A stretch of 64,000 nucleotides of DNA from Eremophila alpestris peregrina. Taxonomy: Eukaryota > Chordata > Aves > Passeriformes > Alaudidae. The stretch covers positions 7,606,503 to 7,670,502 of the forward strand of contig WMCF01000029.1 of assembly GCA_009792885.1 (NCBI GenBank), written 5' to 3'. Under the pieces are notes generated by a model that saw only the letters and a list, made by a program, of their open reading frames with translations, was not told the DNA's origin and made no database searches. Positions 49,104 through 61,530 of the stretch are shown piece by piece (the first letter of the stretch is position 1; every line of letters starts with the position of its first letter). A program made the position numbers and the translations under genes.

Positions 49104-52100
49104 GATGATTGTAGTACCTTATTGTTTCTGAAATGCATTTATGTGTACATAACACAATTTTATTTTTTCTGTGTAAGTAGACAGCTGGATTCTGCCATAT
49201 GTTCATGTGTAGCAGAACTCCTTTGTGGAGTCAGTTGGAGCTGTCTGCAGCAGGGCTGCTGAAATGATGAACTCCAGTGTGGATCCATTGGAATTACTCA
49301 ATACAAGTAGGAGTGGTAGATTTCTCTCTTGGCTCATTATGTTAGGCTAGTTTACCTGGGACACCCAATCTTCCAAAAACCTTGGTAGTGTTCTAGCACA
49401 TAGATATACACATGGTATAGCTCTACTGTTTTAAAGTTATTCCTACAGAATCCCATTAGCTGATTGGAGTATTCCATGGCTAACTAGTATTAGTCTATCA
49501 GGTAAGATAATTTCTAGAAGATACTTTTTTAAATGCTGGGAAACAGTGTATAACCCTGATGTTTCCTTTCTGTACTTCTGCTTACAAGGAAGTTTTGTTT
49601 CTCAGGCATGACTTAGCCCAGAAGATGCACTTACTGTTGTTACTATTCCTCCTCATGGCTTATCTCACTCACTGCCAGAGCATGAGACACTGAAAAGTCC
49701 TTGGCCTAGGGTAAAAGCAAGGCAAACTTGACAAAACTAAAATGTCAGTGTTATCAACAGTGATGAAATGAAGTTCAGAGCACAGCACAGTACCACCTGC
49801 TAAGGACAAAATGAGGTCTATCCCAGCCAAAACCAGGGCCATGTGAGACACCACAAAAGGAGTCAGTCAGTCACCCTTGAGGCACCCTGGCTTTACACTG
49901 CATGGAGTATTTACAGTGGTGTTATTTTGTGTCCTTGCATCCCAAGTCCAGCATGCTGTGAGGTGTAACTGTCCTGTGTTGATTTTACTGTAGTCATCCA
50001 GCTAACACCTTTCTGCTCTTCTCTTTTTGAAGAGCATAGGGTTATGCCTTTCTATCAAAATGAAAAAAAATAACAGCTTTTGCTCTGTTGTTTTTTCATA
50101 AGTGAGATAAGAAATTGATGCTATTCAAAATTGTGGCAATTCTCTACTGTGAAGCAGACTGTTAGAAATTGTCCTTTGCTGTCTGCCTGTAGGAATGTTT
50201 GTCAGAGGGTCTGATGTGAGCCATGTGCATGCCTTCTTTCTTGTTAAATCCCATTATTTTAGCTTAAAACATGGCCAGTGAGAACTAGGCTAAAATAACA
50301 CATTTATTTTAAAATGATAGTCATTTTGAAATCTTCATCCTTGCTACTGGTTGCTTTCCATATATATTTTATGTAGGCTAGGCTCTGCAGGAGGTAAGTT
50401 CACCTGTAATATTGTTTCTATTTGCTGTTTAATGTCATGTTCAAAGACTGCACCTCTCAATTCTTCCTATTTGTCTCAGTGATGTCCTGGTCAACTTTGG
50501 CCCTGCCAATTGTACAGAAGTGTTAGAAATGTAAAAGTCTTGTGTTGATTTTTAACAAGGGCCTTCAGTCTTGGAAGCAGACAGGGAATACAGAATTTCT
50601 GTTTCTCTCTGATTCAGGTTTTTGGTAAAAATCTTTTTTATTATTATTTTTGCTGTTTTAAGAAAAGTAGCAATACATATTCAGTTATACATACACAAAC
50701 ATTTACATCTGCAAAAGTAATCCATTCCTACCAGCCTGAGTTAGGTGAAGCACATCAGCAATGGTAGGGTTTGGCTGAAGATTCTCTGCTGCAATATAAC
50801 CTGGAACAGGTGATGGAAATTGAAGCCATGCAGCTTTGGAGAATAGATGTTGGTAAGCATATCTGAAAAACATGTTCTTAGCATCTCAGTCACTTAAGGA
50901 AGGCATTTGGAGAAGCCTTACTGAGTGCTCTGGTGGTCTGGGTATGTATGGACTTCTCTGGATACTGGCTCCATCCATTGGCAATACCAAATGATTGGGT
51001 AAAAATACTTTTCATTATCTCCAAACTATGCCTTATGATCTTGTAAGCAAGGATCTGAGAATAAATACACTTAGTACTACATTGTCTTTACAGTATTCTG
51101 CACCACTTGTCTGTTTTATGCAAAAGTTGATGAGCACAGTAGATGGGCTGTGAAAATAAATTACAGCCTGTTAAGGTAAGTGCTGGATGAAAACACTTTG
51201 TCTAAGGTATTAGTTTCTAAATTATATTAAAAAGAAACAATATTTTCTCAGAAAAATTATGGCCTACTTCCCTTTCTGTTTTGGGGCATAGAATTTGGGG
51301 AAGATCTAAGAGAAACAGGCTGTAGAATTTAAGGAAAAGGAGACCAGGTGTTTAGTCTGATAGATTCTTTTATATCTTTGCATACTAATGGTGATACTAA
51401 ATTACATACATTTAAAAGCCTTGCCAAAGATTTAGATAATCTTGCCAGAGTGAAACCTGGCATTGGAAATTATTCCTTGCAGAAAGAAGATGAGAAGAAA
51501 CATCTTTGCTAGAAGGATCATTCAGAATACAGAGCCTGACAGAGAGCTTCCAATATAGATGGTGTAACAGTGAAACTGGCTGCAGATTTCCCTCCTAATT
51601 ACACTTCTGTCCTTCCTGAATTAATGACCAAATAGTTCACATTGCAAAATAAAAAGGTAAGGTAGAATGAGCTACCTTGGTGATACAGAAGTTTACTTAT
51701 TTCTTTACTGAAGTAGCATGTTAGTGAAGCAGTACATGGGGGAAATCAGCTTAGTGCTCAGGAAACAGCTGCTTAAAATTAAGCTTTGTGCTAATTGTTT
51801 TCAGCTTGTCTTGTCTAAAAGCTGTGCAAAGGCACAAGGTATATGCAGATGCCAGCCTTACTGTATAGAAAACAATGCTGTGAAATGAGCTATGTAAACA
51901 ATGACCTGCTGCCCCTGTAGGACAGCAGAGCCTGTGGCAGAAGGAAGAGCTGCAGCCCTTTTCCCTGTACAGCAGTGGCAGTCCCACTGGTGCAGCCAGC
52001 ATTGGCACCACTTCTTTTATTTCTTCAGCAGCACACTGAAGGGTTTTATAGCCCTTCACATGTCTGCTGAGAATGCAGGAGTGATGAGAGTGGGCTTGCA

Positions 52101-55100
52101 TATCTTCCAGATACATTTCATTTACAGACTTTCAGTTTTTCTTAATAATTGACATCTTCATGGTTCTAGGCAGTTTTGAAAAGGCAATTCAGACATAAGC
52201 TATTGCAGTAATGTCTGTGCAGCTGTGTCAGTCTCACTGAAACAAAGCTTACTCATCCCCAGCCCTCATCCTGATGTGGGATTCGCTGGTATAGGAGCCC
52301 CTGGGGTTGGTTTGGTTTCAAGAGACTGGAGACTTTTGTTTTCTGTTTTGGTGCCATTTAAATATAATTTCCATTAATGTTATTTCCATTATTTAATGGG
52401 CATAAATGGTATGGAGTCTTGGCCTGTGATAGTAGCAGCTGCCCAGTTTTAAACCATGCCAGTAAGAAACAGCAGTTTTCCACAAATGCTGAAAACTGTC
52501 ACTGAGCAGGAAGAGTTTCCTGAGAGCCCATAAAGCTGAAGCAGTGTTCTGCTTAGCAACGCCCCCAACCCCAAAAAACACTAGCAAAGCTCCCTGAGGA
52601 TCTGTTTTCTGATGAATTTGTGTATAGGATGCCAAACTGTCAATCCCTCAGTGAAGGTGAGGGAGCTGGCATTGCTCTGGGGGCAAGGAGCTTGGAAATC
52701 ACCTTTCTGCAGTGTGAGCAAGCACAGAGTCTACACAAAGGTACCACATCTTATTTAAATGAATAGCAAGCACTGTTCTGACATACCCATAACTTTCAGC
52801 ATGGTTTCTGTTTCTCCTTTCTTTTGCTGGGATAGTTGGAAGTTTGCTGATGACCTTACTCCTCTGGTGTGTAGGCAGTAGCTCTCTAAAATGGAGCATG
52901 TAGTGAGCTGTGAGGCCAGCATTGTCCTCCCCTCTGTGTGTGGATTTCAAATCTGAAGGAATTGCCACTCTTCATTTCTAGATGTGATCCTTGTTTTTCT
53001 TTAATATGAAAAATAGAAAACAACTAGCTGGGCTTTCTCATCAAGCCATGTATAGGAAATACACCATAAGGTCATGCAAAAATACTTGAATGGAATTCAG
53101 GCCAAAATGTGACAGAAATGGAGAGGGAGTGCAAGTCCTTGTGTGCATTGGTGCTTCAGTTGAATCCTATTTTAAGAGAAAAAGGTATTGTTTTATCATA
53201 GACAAGTGGTTTTACAGTGGTAGAAGCAGTCAGTAAGAATCACTCTGAAAACCCCTCAAGGAGACAGAAAACGTATCTGAATATAAATCAGTGAGAACTA
53301 GAAAATTAGTCTACTCATCCAGTGAAAATTTTCCATCTGGTTTTATGTATATACACATACACACCTGCCACTTCTGCAAAGGCTGAGCTTTGCAGGTAAC
53401 TGGGGAGGTGTGCTTGTGTATCTTTTCACCTCCTTTGGATCCACTGGTCATTCTGGGGTGGACAGAATGCATATCTGCCACAGAACTTGATATGCTTTGA
53501 ACTTTTACTGGATTTTCATAGCAATTAGGAATAGTTTTATCATATGGTCTTGGGGGTTGTTGATCACATTATAATAATAATGTGTATTTAATTAGACTTT
53601 TGGCAAACAGGAAAAACAAAGGTTGTCACCTGTTTGTGAACAAAAAAGCACTTCTTAAAATAAGAAGTTTGCTTTCTCATACCGTGAAAGAAAATGAATA
53701 TATAATTTAAAACACTTCAATTAAAAGGGAGTAATTCAGATCAGCAAGTTGTGTTAGATTCCTTTGTGCAAGGTTCTGCACAATGAGAACTCCATCAGAG
53801 CCCCTGTGCAGTGTATAGGTAACACAGATTAGTTAATACCAAATCACACTTAACTTCTGACAGCCTCTTACCACTCCTTTTGATTTATCAACCTTAAGAC
53901 TGTCAAGTGCTACTGGGTTTTTTTTCTGCAGGTTGAAGAGCTGTGGCAGCCTTTGAGCTCGCATGTGAATAAAAATAACAACCACTGGGGGGGAGTCTTA
54001 CCTAGGAAACAGCAAACAGCGTGGGAGAGGGGAGATGTCAGGAAAGGCAGCAGTTTTTATTGGGTGCCAAAGATGCTGCTTAAATTTGGTGGCCCTTCCT
54101 TTTTGTTCATTCTCCAGGCATTTTCACATCAGACCAGTGTCATTTATTAAAACTTACTAACAAGGAGTTAATTGCATAATTGGTCTGTTCAAACTGTGGC
54201 CACTTAGAATGCTGCAGTCCTGCCCAAATGTGCCTTCCCTAAGCCTTGGGAATCTGTTAGAGGTGCAGTGTCAAGCACTGACTGTGCAAGGCTGGGACTG
54301 GGCTGTGAGTCCAGCTGTGCACAGATGTGTGGCAGCTGTGCCAGTGCTGTGCCTGCCATGGGAGCCCAGCCTGGCCTGTGCAGAGCTCTGGGTGCCCAGA
54401 GCTGCTGGCTGCAGGCAGCTGTGCCCTGCACAGCCACAGCCCAGCTCCAGAGGAGTTCCATGGAATTGCTTTTGTTTTACAGGCAAAGTGTAATCAACAC
54501 AGAACCTCAAATGTCTCAGCTGTCATTTAAAACTGCTGTCAGAGCTCATGAGCAAGGGGCATGTTCTTACAGAGGGCAGCCAAGGGGAAGAAGTTGAGAG
54601 CATTAATTCAATGATTAGAAAGTCTGATGTGGCAATAGGGAGCCCAGAGCTGCTCATCCAGCTGAAGGATGTCCATGTTCCCTTCAGTGTAAAGGACACT
54701 TGCAGAAATAGCCCTTTATCATGTTCCTTTTGCAAAGCAGGTTGCCTTAATTTTTTGGAGACTTGCTGCCACTTTCAGAAATCTGTGGTTGTTTGCAGGC
54801 TGCTTTTGTAGTTACAGAACAGATGTTCTTATTTAGAAAGCTATGAAAGCAAAGAGGCAGTGCAACAGGAATCTCAAACTCACTGTGGCCAGCTGCGTTT
54901 GTGCCACCTCACTTTGCTACAGCACAGTATTTTCTGCCTTTGTCATTTTTCCAGGACTGTGGGTTTTCTTTATGGGCTAATAAACTGAAAGAGGAAATGT
55001 CTGAAGGATGCTCTGATATGATATACCCAGCAAGAGATTATGAACTTTAATAGACTTTTTTAGTCTGCAGTTAATTCATTTTTCATGTTCTCTTTGCATA

Positions 55101-56884
55101 AACTGTTATCTCTTTCAAACCAAATTGCAAACAAGCCTTAGGAAAGAGTTCAGTGTAGTACAGAGTAATTTCCTAAAGAACAGTCTGTGTAAGCTGTACT
55201 GCCAGGTTTTTTTTACTTATCTCAGAATATTTTTTTTCATAGCAGTGTGATGTATGTATAACAGTCTGGATGGTGTAATCTAGATCAAATTCTGAAATAA
55301 AAGGATTTTCTAGGTCTTGAGTTTTTTGCCAAACCTTTTATCTTCAGGAGGAGGAGATGGAGATTACCTTTGTGCCATGTGAATATATAACAAAATTCAG
55401 TTTTAGCTCTTGGGTAATTATGTATATGGAGTTGAGAAAATGAAATTTTTAAAGTATTTGAAACTTCAGCTTTAGCTAAATTCATTATTAAGCCCTTTTT
55501 AACTCCTTGCTTTCTTAATTGTCATAAGGAAATAGTTATTTGGAGTATAGATGATCATTTTCCTACTAACAAAATAGAAGTTAAATGCCAGGTGTTCCAT
55601 GAATACTTTCATCTAACTTCATAGACTTTGGAAAAATCTACATGAAATTTAAAAAAAAATAATCCAAGCAGATCAAAGATTTATTAATCTCTAGTTTTTT
55701 GTCAAAATATATTAATTTTGAGTGATGAGATCAGACTTTTCTTGCAGCAGTCACAGCTGAGTAAGAAATCTCTTTCTGTTAAGCATAAAATTGATGTTCC
55801 AAAAATGCTGCTGCTCTTGACTAGAATGAACAGATATTTTAAGGGTTTAGTGAGGCAATGAAATCCAGGGATCCATCTGTGCATCATTTTATTCTTAGCG
55901 AATGTTAAGTTCTAAAAATACATAGGAAAGGATGCTGGGGTTCTGGTGCAGAGTTATGTAAGGATAAATATAACTGTGTAGAATGGTATTTGCTTATGAC
56001 TTGTGTAGAATTCCACAATGTTATGGCCCTGTGTTTATGGGCATGGCATTTGCTGAGTAGTTTTGTTTGGATGTTTACTTTGCATTAAGAACAGCCATTT
56101 TGGGACCAGTGGGTAGGGAGAGAGACCCAAAAGAAAGGTGGTGTAAGTAATTTCTTTCATTCTGTATGTCATGATAAATAATGAACTTAAATACAAAGTG
56201 GCTCTTCATAATAAAACTTTAAATTTGTGGACAAGTTTTCTTAGGTGAATCGCTTGACATGTATCTGAAGGTAATTAAGGAGAAGAAAACTAATTCCACA
56301 ACAAAGTTACCTCCAAAACCTCCACAACAGTCCAGGTCTCACATGTAACAGTTGCTCAGAGTTTTCTTCTTCAGTGTCAGTTCAAATATGCTTCCAGGAA
56401 TATCCTCAATGTATTTGGGAAAGGAAAAGCAAGTTGAAAAGAGGTGGATCAGAATTGTACCTTGTACAGTCATGACTCCTGTGGAGCATAGTGCTGCTCA
56501 GCTGCAGTGGAGCTAATGCAGAGCTAATGGAGTTAAATGCAGAAGTGAAACCAGGTTAACTTTAAATCCCAGTAAGAGGAGTTGCAATACACAACATCTT
56601 AATTTTTTTTAGTGCACATTGTTTGTGATTCTGATGTAGAAATTATGTTCCACAGCACTAACAGAAGGCAAATTGCTGTAAGAAAAAGTTGCACTGTGGG
56701 TATATGGCCTCATGAAATGCCTTGTGTCTTACTCTGGTGCTGTACTGGGGCATGTGGAAAGCTCCCTGCTCTGCTGTGTGTTGCCTTCACATCAGAGCAC
56801 CTTGTGAAGGTCTTGGCAGGAAGCACTGGGATTCACTGAGATTCAGCTCCCCCTCTGGCAGGGTGCCCTTGCAGCAAAGGCATC

Positions 56885-57441
56885 TGCAGTGCTCCTGGGC
56901 TGCATTAGGCAAACTCTGGCCAACTGCTCCAGGAGGGGATCCTTCCCCTGGACTCAGCACTGCTGAAGCCAGGCCTGGAGGTCTCTGTTCAGTCCTGGCT
57001 CCCCAGTACAGGAGAGATGTGGATGTGTTGGAGAGAGTGGAGCCAAGAGCCACAGAGATGGTGAAGGGAGTGGGGCAGCTGTGCTGTGAGTAAAGGCTGA
57101 GAAAGCTGGGGCAGTTTAGCCTGCAGGGGAGAAGGCTTGGGGGGATCTTTTATTTTTAATATATGCAGAAATCAACTACCACAAGGCAAGGTGCAAAGAA
57201 GATAAAGCTGGACTCTTCTCAGTGATGTCCAGAGGCTCAACTTGAGAGAAAGTGGCTACAGAACAGAACCTAGAAGGTTCCTTCTGAACATCACAAACCA
57301 CCTATTTGCTATGAGGTTGTCCCTGGACATCATGGACTCTTCATCCTTGGAGTTATACAAAGGCCACCTGGCTCTGGGTAACCAGTGAGGGCTGAACAGG
57401 GGTAACCTCTGGACATTGCTTCCAACCTTAACCATTCTACT
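56885..57441 (+). mobile_element. CR1 LINE, 5'-truncated, about 555 bp
   Basis: Contains CAGTGCTCCTGGGCTGCATT, GATCCTTCCCCTGGACTCAG, CCTGGCTCCCCAGTACAGGA and a 3' end GCTTCCAACCTTAACCATTC. It is a diverged CR1 with the end of ORF2 and 3'UTR. The open frames at 56722-57093 (+) and 56787-57053 (-) derive partly from it. Confidence 0.88.
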
Positions 57442-60400
57442 TCTTTTCTGACCTGATGGCATAAATTCACTAGCCAACTCCAGTGAAGCTGTCCCCTTAT
57501 TTTTAAGTGTCTAGGTGAATTCTGATCTCCAAACTCTGGCCTGCTAATTTATGGAGCATCTGATTGTGTCCAAAAGAAGTGGTGGCAAAGATACCATACT
57601 TCATAAAGACCCTTCTTCAAGACACCAGTGGTTTAAAAATTGGTTAAGAAAATTGCTCAGTTGCTGTTACTCCTTCTCTGCTCTGCTGTCATACTGTTTA
57701 TGGAGGATTGGAAGCAAATAAACATAACAGTTCTACCTCAAAATCCCTCTGGGTGGGTTACATGTTTTTGCTGTTAATTGAACAAAATGTACTTGTAGCT
57801 GTCCATAGCTCTACTTTAATCTAGCTGAATTGTTTGTGTTCAGTGAGGTTTCCTGAATGAAATGGCTGCAAAGTTGCCACAGTGTAGTATGGATGTTGCT
57901 GCTAGTGCTTTTATCCTTTAATGTGATCTTCTTATGTAATACTTGGAAATTTTCACTCTGCAGACATTAATACTGTAAAGCTTTCCTTATGTACACAGTA
58001 TTTGCCATATTTAGAAGGTACATTAACTCACCTGTATTTGGTGCCCAGTGTCAAGAAGTATTGGAAGCTTCCAATACTAGAAGTTGTCTGGTTTTTGCAG
58101 CAGTAGTAGCCCTGCTGCCTGGTCAGTTGTTTTCAGCTGCATAATGCTGTAGCTGCCTCTGTGTGCCTTGGAAGTCATTGGTTTGGTGCCTGCAAGCAGC
58201 AAAGGCACTGTGACACATCGTGGGTGTGGGGATTGGCACAAACAGAACACCGAGGGTCAGGCAGCTCTGCAGCTGCTCTGGTCTGTGTAACATCAAGGTT
58301 CAAGCCACAGCTCTGTTCCCTGTGTTCCATTGTTCTTTTCTCACCTGAATAGTTTCTCACTGAACATTCCTAGGAAGGTTTCATGTTTGACAACAAAATC
58401 TGTTCTTGCCACCCAGTGAACCTTGGAATACCTTTGAAAATAGAACGAGGCTAATGGAGGAGGTAACACTTCATTCTTACTGCAATCAACAGCCTCCTTT
58501 GTCTCAGTTAAATATTTACAGCCCATGTTCTATAATTCAACAGGAAAAGGTTAGAGAATTCAGCCATTAGAGTGCTTTGCTGTAGTACTTCTAAGATTCA
58601 GCATATGACAAAAATAATTTTAGCTTCTAGAATATTGCTTTATTTATGAACTGTCCCTGTCAGGGATGTTAATTTGCACTTTGCTCGTGGTGCAAAAGCT
58701 GCCAGGCCAGCTGTTGGATGCTGAAGCAACATATTTATGCATAGACCTCCAGAGCAGAAACTTTTCCCATTTGTACCCAGTTAAGATTTCATTTGCCTCA
58801 TCAGTTTTTGTGTGGGATCACAACTATGGACTGTTTAGCTTCAAGTGATGGCGAAGTTGGGTTTTATTTGCATTTCTTTAAGAAATAGTTTTCATTCTGA
58901 TTTAGGAAGTGACTTGTGTTTTCATTTCAACTGTTCCCCAGCACTTGGGATGGCAGCTCAGAGCTAATAAATGCCATGGATGTGTGTTTGTAGCTGTCAC
59001 TCCATTTAAATGACAGATCCTTCCTAACACGTAATAGGCTGCCCACTGTGGCTGACTAATAATTGTTAATGGGATCCTCTGTTGAAGCAGAGAAAAGCTG
59101 CAGCCAGCAGTTTGAAATGTGTGTGCACATACTGCTAATCCAGCCTTTGTGTAAATACTGGTGTTGAGTGGTGTAAAATTTACATGATGTGTAAGGAGTC
59201 ATGGTTTTCAGGAAAAGAAAGGAAAAGCAGGCTTTGGGTTTTTTCCTGGTGCTCACAGGAGGGTCTTGTTATGAACCTGATATAGACATTGGGGTGCTAT
59301 CAGAAGTGACTACAGTAGGAGACTAGAAGTAATAGTAATATCAAAATAATAAGTCAAAATAGTTCTTTATCAGGTGGACATGCAAAAAATAAACAAAAAC
59401 CTACTTTTCTACTCTTTCCAGCCTCAGGTTTCTAACAAGTGTTCAGAACCTATAGCAGAAACTAACTTTACTTCACTCAGAGATCACAACAAAGCCTATT
59501 GTGGACCTGGAATATACATTAGGTACAGGTGGGAAACAACAGCTGTATCACCTGAATAAAGTAGCTTTTTACTTGTCTAGCTTCTACTTCAGCTTTTTAA
59601 AATCTACTCTTAATTTGACATTGCAGCTGGTGGAATTTTCAGCAATTTTAAAACTACAGACTTTTTTGGGAATACCACAGATGAGCCACACTTTCTCCAA
59701 AGACAAGGACAGTGAAGGCAACAGACCGTAAAATGTCAGGCTGACGTGGATAAATGTATTATCATACATTGCATGTGTGAGTGAAGCAGTTCTGAAATGC
59801 TGTGTTATGGGCACATATGGTGTGAGCTGTGTAATCAAGTTGTTATGCCTGGGTAGAGATTGCTTAGGAGAGGAATGATGGATGGCTGCAAATGAGCTGT
59901 TGCCTAATAATCCATGCAGTTGTTGAAGGACGTGTGTGGCTCTGACTTGTGCCTGGCACACACAGCCCCACCTCCCTTCTCTGTCACTGCTGCTCTGGCT
60001 GCTCCCTGAGGAATGCTGTGGGAAACAGCAAATCATGCCTAGAACTTCAGTTTGCTGTGAGACACCACAGGAGGGGAAAAACGAGCTGTAAATGACTATG
60101 GCAGATACCAGCCAAAAGTGAAGCACTTTTGTTTATTGTTTGTTTTAAGCATTGCTTCAAAAGGGTTTCAAACAACATTTTTTGCTGAATCTTCCCCATT
60201 TAGTGAATCTGCCCTTCCATAGAGAGTAATGAAGACACCCAAATGTGAAGATAGCAACTTCTGGGAGAGACTAATGTTTTTTATGTGCTATTTATTATGT
60301 GTAGGAATGTCAGCAGTTGACTCTCAAAAGGATAATTACTTCATTACCAAATGTAAAAATTATAAACAGGAAATGGTTTAAACTGTCTGTCAAGGAACTC

Positions 60401-61464
60401 CAATGTCCAGTAGTCTGTGTGTGGAGCCCATTAACTCTGCAAACCTGCTGTGTCTAATAACTGCTAGATCTGTAGGGAAACAGAGCTCAGTAACAAACAC
60501 CAGCAAATCTCCTGAACTTTGTGCGAGTGATTAATTTGGTTTCAAGTCCTTCATTAGAGTATCTTTGAATATACCCTTTCATGTGGAGATGATCAGGGGA
60601 CTGTTCTGTTGGAAACCTTCCCATCTGTGAAGGAGAGTTCATAAGGGGCCCTGAACTTGGGTTGAGGAGGACTGGAGTGGCTGTGCTGTACTGAACTGAG
60701 ATTGCTCTCTGATGCTGGCCAAGAGGATTTGTTCACATAGCTTATGCAGGTGGTAAGTTTTTGTATATGGTAGCTTTTGAGTATGTTGTCTTCAGCAGGC
60801 AGAGTACTTCGTGAGCAAGCTGCTACCTACTAACAGATTAAATATAGTTAGGAACAGTTCAGATTAAGGAGGGGTAACTTACTGGGTACCATAAGTTCAG
60901 TTCCTATGATATTAAAAATACTGGTTTGTGCTGTGTTTTGGTTAATGACAGCCCAAAGCTTTATTATGGGGTTAAGTTTGCTCATTCCACTTTCACTAAT
61001 AGCAGGGTCTTCCCAAAACCCAGGAAATGGGGGAGTTGAGAGTCATTCCAATATACATGGCTTTGTTCCACTGTGTTAACTGTGTTTTTTACCCTGCACA
61101 GTCCCATTCTATATGGGGGAATCAGTCATTTGTTGGTTGTTTTGAATGGAGTATTGTTCATTTGTAGTATTTTTAATTCCAGAGTTTAAATATCCAGGCT
61201 TATTTTCAAGCTCCCAGCACCACCCTTCCCATGTCCCTGGTGTCAGCTCCCAGTGCCATGATCTCAGGCTGTGGTAGAGACAGCTTCTCTCCTGTTTGAT
61301 GTGTCCTGAGATGGAGGCTGCACATGTGCTCTGGATTCAGCCTCATAATTCTTCCCACTCCATACAACAGCTCAAATCTCTCACCTCTGTTTTCTCTTGG
61401 TCCCTTGTAGTCTTTCCCTAAATAATTCAAATAATGAGTCCATCTCCTGTTATGGAATGGAGAT

Positions 61465-61530
61465 CAGCACTTCAGGGAACCTGTTCCAGTGTTTGACTAC
61501 CCTCATAGTAAAAATTAAAAATTTGAAAGA
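61465..61530 (-). mobile_element. Possible short CR1 relic
   Basis: CAGGGAACCTGTTCCAGTGT followed by TTGACTACCCTCATAGTAAA resembles the antisense CR1 motif GGGCAGCCTGTTCCAGTGC...ACCCTCA..GTAAA. Only this core is recognisable, and the boundaries are uncertain. Confidence 0.55.

Larger units (their letters stand above)
47611..49125 (+). other. TJP1: TJP1 3' untranslated region
   Basis: About 1.5 kb of AT-rich sequence lies between the stop codon and the last polyadenylation signals, similar to the length I recall for mammalian ZO-1. It contains a T-rich low-complexity stretch with one unresolved base (47898), an AT-alternating run near 48645-48665, and a candidate proximal signal at 48740. The exact cleavage point cannot be read from sequence alone. 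Confidence 0.8.

Noticed and set aside
51751..52116. 121-codon minus-strand ORF in the intergenic region
   Set aside because: Cys/His/Leu-rich without family resemblance, and no promoter or polyadenylation context supports it.
56722..57093. 123-codon + strand ORF
   Set aside because: Most of it is CR1 sequence and it has no independent protein features.
59584..60126. 180-codon minus-strand ORF as a gene
   Set aside because: No recognisable domain, splice context or codon pattern; mentioned only as part of the long-frame observation.
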